Assembly: GCA_002291845.1 (NCBI GenBank)
Contig: DBAU01000075.1
Coordinates: 1 to 11,246, forward strand
Reading direction: 5' to 3'
Source of the DNA: Alphaproteobacteria bacterium UBA1002
GTDB lineage: Bacteria; Pseudomonadota; Alphaproteobacteria; Rickettsiales; UBA998
Length of the DNA stretch: 11,246 bases
Shown here: one piece after another, positions 7,694 to 11,246 of the stretch
Position numbering within the stretch: the stretch's first letter is position 1
Layout of the letters: each line of letters starts with the position of its first letter
The notes under the pieces: model-generated
What the model was told of the DNA's origin: nothing
Databases searched by the model: none
Seen by the model: only the letters and a program-made list of their open reading frames with translations
Program-made: the position numbers and the translations under genes

Positions 7694-8713
7694 ATGATAA
7701 ACTATTCTGACACGCACAAAGCCATCCAGAGCTGGTACCTTGCCCATGGGCGTGTTGATCTGCCCTGGCGTAACACCCGAGATGCGTATGCCATCTGGCT
7801 TAGCGAGATCATGCTTCAGCAAACGCAGGTAGCTACCGTACTGGCACGCTTCTATTTCCCCTTCCTACAGCGCTTTCCTACGTTGAAAGTACTGGCTGAT
7901 GCCTCGGAAGAGGAGGTGCTGAAGGCGTGGGAGGGGCTGGGTTATTACTCGCGCGCCCGCAATCTACATAAGGCTGCAAAAATGGCTTCGCCTCACCTAC
8001 CGTGTACCGTAGAGGGCTTGCTGGCGCTGCCGGGCATCGGTCGCAACACCGCGCATGCAGTGGCCTCGTTTGCGTTCGGGCTGCCGGTGCCGGTGATGGA
8101 AGCTAATGTTAAACGGGTACTGCACCGCGTGTTTGCCCGCGAGCGCATGCGTGACGCAGAGTTATGGGATGCGGCGGAAGTGCTGCTCGACCGCGAGGAC
8201 CCGTTCACGCACAATCAAGCAATGATGGATATTGGCAATTATGTCTGCACGTCGAAGCAGCCGAAATGCCTTGTCTGCCCGCTGAGTGCCATCTGTGAGG
8301 GCAAGGCCGCATGGGAGCGCTACCCCGCACGCAAGGAGAAAAAGGTAACGCCCCTGCGTGAGAGAATCATCTTAGTTCCGGTCACACCGGATGGTCGTTA
8401 TTGGCTGAGTCCCCGCGAAACAAAGCTTCTGGGAGGACTTTATGGCTTTCCCGAGTTTGCAAAGGGAGAGGCGATCACATGGAAAGGGCAAGAGGTGCAG
8501 GCCTTATCCCTCATCCCGCTTGGTGGGGTGACATGGACCTATTCGCACTTCAAGCTACAGGGTGAGGTATATCTGCTGCCAGTAGAGCCTCAGGGCGAAA
8601 ATAGCTGGTATACGCGAGAAGACATTACCCAACTGCCTCTGGCCGGTGTGGATTTGAAGATTGTGGAGATGCTGCCGCATGATTCTGCACTGGCAAGGAA
8701 GCCAAGCAGGTAA
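7694..8713 (+). CDS. mutY: Adenine DNA glycosylase MutY (A/G-specific), with Glu at the catalytic Asp position
   Basis: Removes adenine mispaired with 8-oxoguanine, preventing G:C to T:A mutation. The 339 residues match the family (E. coli 350). Visible in order: PWRNTRDAYAIWLSEIMLQQTQV with catalytic Glu38; helix-hairpin-helix LPGIGRNTAHAV (112-123); the segment VMEANVKRVLHR (134-145); the [4Fe-4S] ligands Cys185, Cys192, Cys195 and Cys201 in C-x6-C-x2-C-x5-C; and a NUDIX-like C-terminal domain (about 223-335) with LLGGLYGFPEF and TYSHFKL, where Tyr-Ser-His replaces the usual Phe-Ser-His 8-oxoG recognition loop. The odd point is Glu136, codon GAA at 8099-8101, where the family has Asp (Asp138 of E. 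coli, LDGNVKRVL). The four cysteines and C-terminal domain favour MutY over endonuclease III. It starts 18 bp after the permease stop and is probably co-transcribed; its ribosome binding site is weak. Confidence 0.94.
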   Translation: MINYSDTHKAIQSWYLAHGRVDLPWRNTRDAYAIWLSEIMLQQTQVATVLARFYFPFLQRFPTLKVLADASEEEVLKAWEGLGYYSRARNLHKAAKMASPHLPCTVEGLLALPGIGRNTAHAVASFAFGLPVPVMEANVKRVLHRVFARERMRDAELWDAAEVLLDREDPFTHNQAMMDIGNYVCTSKQPKCLVCPLSAICEGKAAWERYPARKEKKVTPLRERIILVPVTPDGRYWLSPRETKLLGGLYGFPEFAKGEAITWKGQEVQALSLIPLGGVTWTYSHFKLQGEVYLLPVEPQGENSWYTREDITQLPLAGVDLKIVEMLPHDSALARKPSR

Positions 8714-8771
8714 GAAATAGCATCAATCGTTTCTCTGGCAGATTTGCGGTCTTGCATCCCTCGCTGAATGC

Positions 8772-10028
8772 TTAATGTCCCTGTTTATGCTTGGCCCAAT
8801 CTTCTGCAATTGCCATACGGCGTTCAGGGCTTTGTGCATGAACAGCGGCGCGCAGCCAGCCATAGCCCATCAAGGCTGACGCGACAGTGCCAAGCAGCAC
8901 GCCGAGGCGTGTTTCCACGGTCAGCAGCGGATCATTGAATGCCAGCCCGGCGATAAACAAGCTCATGGTGAAGCCAATGCCACACAGAACGCATACGCCG
9001 TAGAACTCGCGCCAGGTGGCATGTTCCGGCAAGCGGGCAAAGCCGCTTCTCATCAAGAATGCGGAGCTGGAGAAAATACCAATCTGCTTGCCGAAGAACA
9101 ATCCAAGCGCGATGCCCAGCGGTACCGGATCGGCAAGCTGGTGAATGGAAATAGCGCGGAAATCCACGCCGGCGTTAAAGAAGGCGAACACCGGCAGAAT
9201 GCCATAGGTTACCCATGGTAGCAGCGCGTGCTCCAGACGGCGCAGGGGGGAACGATCGCCGCTGCATTTCAGCGGGATGCTGAAGCCGAGCAGTACCCCC
9301 GCGATGGTGGCATGCACGCCCGACGTCAGCACCGCTTTCCAGAGGCACGCGCCGACCAGAAGGTAAAGCCATAGCTTTCCGATGCCACGGACATTCATAA
9401 AGAACAGGATGGCCAGCAGTCCCGCGGCTTGCAATAGCGCTTCCACGTTCAGGTTCGCGGTGTAAAACAGCGCGATGATAATGACCGCGCCGAGGTCATC
9501 TATCACGGCGACAGCGGTGAGGAACACTTTCAGCCCCAGCGGCACCCGTGAGCCGAACAAAGCCAGAATCCCCAGCGCAAAGGCAATATCGGTGGCGGTG
9601 GGGATAGCCCAGCCGCGCAGAGTCGGTAAATCTGCGTTGAAATGCCAGTAGATCAGTCCCGGTACCACCATGCCGCCTGCGGCCGCAACGAAGGGCAATA
9701 GCGATTGCCGGACGCTGGCGAGGTGGCCTTCCAGCATCTCTCGCTTGATCTCCATGCCAACCAGCAGGAAGAACACGGCCATCAGCCCATCATTCACCCA
9801 GAAATGCAGCGGTTCGTCGAATACCGCCTTGCCGATCCCAACGCTCAGGTGGAGATGCAGCAGCCCTTCATAGAGGTCATGCAGCCCGGAATTGGCGCAG
9901 AGAATGGCCACCAGCGTAGCAAAAATAAGGATGATGCCTCCCGCTGATTCCATGGCAAGAAACCGCTCCAGCGATTGGGCGGCGCGCTTGCCAATGCCAC
10001 CTTCGGTCAGGGCTTTGGGTTCCATCAT
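8772..10028 (-). CDS. nhaA: Na+/H+ antiporter NhaA
   Basis: Inner-membrane antiporter that expels Na+ (or Li+) in exchange for protons, for pH and salt balance. The 418 residues are slightly longer than E. coli NhaA (388). The ion-binding pair Asp177-Asp178 is in AVAVIDDLGAVIIIALFYT. Thr146-Asp147 in PTATDIAFALG matches the crossed-helix residues Thr132-Asp133 of E. coli. His239 is in SGVHATIAGVLLGFSIPLK, Lys314 in FFGKQIGIF corresponds to the conserved helix-10 lysine, and CGIGFTMSLFIAGLAF is a standard helix-11 block. About twelve hydrophobic helices are present. Two tandem ATGs open the frame (10028 and 10025); AAGGAG lies 3 nt before the first and 6 nt before the second, so 10025 may be the true start. 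It converges on mutY, leaving a 58-bp gap (8714-8771) with no convincing terminator. Confidence 0.97.
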   Translation of the reverse strand: MMEPKALTEGGIGKRAAQSLERFLAMESAGGIILIFATLVAILCANSGLHDLYEGLLHLHLSVGIGKAVFDEPLHFWVNDGLMAVFFLLVGMEIKREMLEGHLASVRQSLLPFVAAAGGMVVPGLIYWHFNADLPTLRGWAIPTATDIAFALGILALFGSRVPLGLKVFLTAVAVIDDLGAVIIIALFYTANLNVEALLQAAGLLAILFFMNVRGIGKLWLYLLVGACLWKAVLTSGVHATIAGVLLGFSIPLKCSGDRSPLRRLEHALLPWVTYGILPVFAFFNAGVDFRAISIHQLADPVPLGIALGLFFGKQIGIFSSSAFLMRSGFARLPEHATWREFYGVCVLCGIGFTMSLFIAGLAFNDPLLTVETRLGVLLGTVASALMGYGWLRAAVHAQSPERRMAIAEDWAKHKQGH

Positions 10029-10055
10029 TTTCTCCTTTTCTGGCGGTACTATAGT

Positions 10056-10096
10056 GATGGCAGGTGAGCGTGCAAGGTTTCATCTCGCTTGCCATC
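10056..10096. repeat. 13-bp inverted repeat in the nhaA leader
   Basis: GATGGCAGGTGAG (10056-10068) pairs with CTCGCTTGCCATC (10084-10096) over 13 positions, two of them G-U on the plus strand, around a 15-nt loop. It sits 27 bp before the nhaA start. No U-run follows on either strand, so it is not an intrinsic terminator. It could be a leader hairpin, an operator or part of an extragenic repeat. Confidence 0.5.
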
Positions 10097-10117
10097 CCCT
10101 CATGCGATTCCATCTTT

Positions 10118-10171
10118 CGCGGGAATGATAAATGAAGGGCATTTCCCCTTGGCAACCTGCCGTTTCCCGCG
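10118..10171. repeat. Nested inverted repeats upstream of thiC (possible branched leader RNA)
   Basis: CGCGGGAA (10118-10125) and TTCCCGCG (10164-10171) are a perfect 8-bp inverted repeat. Between them lie two smaller ones: AAGGG/CCCTT (10135-10139/10146-10150) and GGCA/TGCC (10151-10154/10158-10161, loop only 3 nt). Together they could fold as a three-way junction ending 46 nt before the thiC ATG. None of the conserved TPP riboswitch stretches (CUGAGA, ACCUGAU, the GCG-AGGGA closing end) is present. Whether it is transcribed with thiC is not known. Confidence 0.4.
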
Positions 10172-10217
10172 TATGTCTGAAGAACCCATTAAAATCCTAC
10201 TTCTGGAGTCAGGTATC

Positions 10218-11246
10218 ATGTCTCGTACCGCTACTGCTGCCAAGTCGATTACGGCTGCTGAAATCACCACCGGCCCGTTGCCCGGGTCCAAGAAGGTCTA
10301 TGTGCAGAGCGAGCGTATGCCTGAGGTGAAGGTAGCGATGCGCGAGATTCAGCTTTCCGCGAAGGCGGGCGAGCCGAACGTCACGGTCTATGACCCCTCC
10401 GGGCCGTACACAGATGCCAGCGCGGATATCGATATCCGCCAGGGACTGCCCAAGCTGCGCGACGCATGGATTCGCGCGCGTGGCGACGTGGAGGAGTATA
10501 ACGGCCGCGACATCCAGCCGCAGGATAACGGCTTCAAAGACTGGCAGGCGGGCACGCCTGTGGAGGCGTTCCCCAACGTAAACCACCAACCGCTGCGTGC
10601 TAAGGCAGGTATGGCGGTTACCCAGATGGCCTATGCTAAGCGCGGCATCGTCACGCCGGAGATGGAATACATCGCCATCCGCGAAAATGAAGGCCGCATG
10701 CAGGCGATGGAAGCCATGAAGGGCGGTGAGGGCTTCGGCCTCAAGCTGCCGAATCTCATCACGCCGGAATTCGTGCGTGACGAGGTGGCCCGTGGACGCG
10801 CTATTATTCCCGCAAACATCAACCACCCGGAAGCCGAGCCGATGATCATCGGGCGGAATTTCAAGGTGAAGATCAACGCTAATATCGGTAACTCTGCGAT
10901 CACCTCGTCGGTGGCGGAAGAGGTGGAGAAGCTGGTGTGGGCGATCCGCTGGGGCGGCGACACGGTGATGGACCTCTCCACGGGCCGCAATATCCACAAC
11001 ATCCGTGAATGGATCATCCGCAATTCGCCGGTGCCGATCGGTACGGTGCCGATTTACCAGGCGCTGGAGAAGGTCGGCGGCGTGGCCGAAGACCTGACCT
11101 GGGAAATCTTCCGCGATACGCTGATTGAGCAGGCGGAGCAAGGGGTGGATTACTTCACCATCCATGCGGGTGTGCGGCTGCCGTTTGTGCCGCTTACTGA
11201 GAAGCGCGTGACGGGCATCGTCTCGCGCGGCGGGAGCATCCACGCC
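10218..11246 (+). CDS. thiC: Phosphomethylpyrimidine synthase ThiC (3' end cut by window edge)
   Basis: A radical-SAM enzyme of thiamine biosynthesis that rearranges aminoimidazole ribotide into hydroxymethylpyrimidine phosphate. 343 codons are visible of the roughly 600 usual. The N-terminal domain (about 20-110, SERMPEVKVAMREIQLS, VYDPSGPYTD) is followed by the start of the TIM barrel: MEYIAIRENEGR (149-160), LITPEFVRDEVARGRAIIPAN (180-200), INHPEAEPMIIGRNFKVKIN, ANIGNSAITSSVAEEVEK, DTVMDLSTGRNIHNIREW, PVPIGTVPIYQALEKV, GVDYFTIHAGV and VTGIVSRGGS. The C-terminal Cys-x2-Cys-x4-Cys cluster motif lies beyond the window. ATG 10218 is chosen for the GGAG and AGG just upstream; an in-frame ATG at 10173 would add 15 residues but has no ribosome binding site. 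It is divergent from nhaA, and no TPP riboswitch is seen in front of it. Confidence 0.96.
   Translation, partial: MSRTATAAKSITAAEITTGPLPGSKKVYVQSERMPEVKVAMREIQLSAKAGEPNVTVYDPSGPYTDASADIDIRQGLPKLRDAWIRARGDVEEYNGRDIQPQDNGFKDWQAGTPVEAFPNVNHQPLRAKAGMAVTQMAYAKRGIVTPEMEYIAIRENEGRMQAMEAMKGGEGFGLKLPNLITPEFVRDEVARGRAIIPANINHPEAEPMIIGRNFKVKINANIGNSAITSSVAEEVEKLVWAIRWGGDTVMDLSTGRNIHNIREWIIRNSPVPIGTVPIYQALEKVGGVAEDLTWEIFRDTLIEQAEQGVDYFTIHAGVRLPFVPLTEKRVTGIVSRGGSIHA

Noticed and set aside
8714..8771. Terminator between convergent mutY and nhaA
   Set aside because: Only short 4-5 bp inverted repeats without U-runs were found, so no terminator is called.
10173..10217. 15-residue N-terminal extension of ThiC
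   Set aside because: In frame and open, but no ribosome binding site precedes ATG 10173, whereas 10218 has GGAG and AGG upstream.
10209..11243. 344-codon minus-strand frame opposite thiC
   Set aside because: The opposite strand encodes strongly conserved ThiC blocks throughout; the frame is a reverse-complement artefact.
1..11246. CRISPR array, tRNA or rRNA gene, insertion sequence
   Set aside because: No regularly spaced repeats, tRNA-like cloverleaf pattern, rRNA stretches or transposase motifs were noticed on reading; no covariance or repeat search could be run.

Overview
The window is a compact, gene-dense bacterial segment with no mobile element, CRISPR array, rRNA or tRNA that I can see. 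The protein set and sequence style suggest a proteobacterium, most likely an alphaproteobacterium: a type-II, GltA-like citrate synthase, NhaA, MutY, a proteobacterial-type ThiC, and the TesA/YbbA/YbbP gene set. The lineage is an inference from recognised families, not from a marker-gene comparison. Spot counts give about 33-42% G+C in the first kilobase and well above 50% in gltA, so the left-hand gene differs in composition from its neighbours.

Layout, left to right. (1) 1-1021, minus: the start of an unrecognised gene for a secreted or membrane protein with a signal peptide, a TPR-like helical region and three transmembrane stretches; it runs off the left edge. (2) 1049-2350, minus: citrate synthase gltA, only 27 bp upstream of gene 1 and probably co-transcribed with it. 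(3) 2351-2636: divergent intergenic region with an 11-bp stem-loop on the gltA side and a likely extended -10 promoter for the next gene. (4) 2637-3626, plus: an unrecognised glycine/alanine-rich membrane protein. (5) 3623-4411, minus: a TesA-like SGNH esterase whose stop overlaps the previous stop tail to tail. (6) 4425-5126 and 5123-7675, plus: ABC ATPase (YbbA/LolD type) and FtsX-like permease (YbbP type), overlapping by 4 nt. (7) 7694-8713, plus: mutY, 18 bp after the permease. (8) 8772-10028, minus: nhaA, convergent with mutY. (9) 10029-10217: divergent leader region with several inverted repeats. (10) 10218 to the right edge, plus: thiC, truncated by the window.

The clearest functional unit is the esterase/ABC transporter module. 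It has the same divergent arrangement as tesA-ybbA-ybbP in E. coli and points to transport-coupled hydrolysis of a lipid or other hydrophobic substrate in the envelope. The other genes are housekeeping: TCA cycle entry, oxidative DNA damage repair, Na+/H+ balance and thiamine pyrimidine synthesis. I found no convincing previously undescribed system. The points most worth a second look are the two unrecognised membrane proteins, a Glu in place of the catalytic Asp in MutY, the basic C-terminal tail on the esterase, and the structured leader of thiC, which does not look like a TPP riboswitch.
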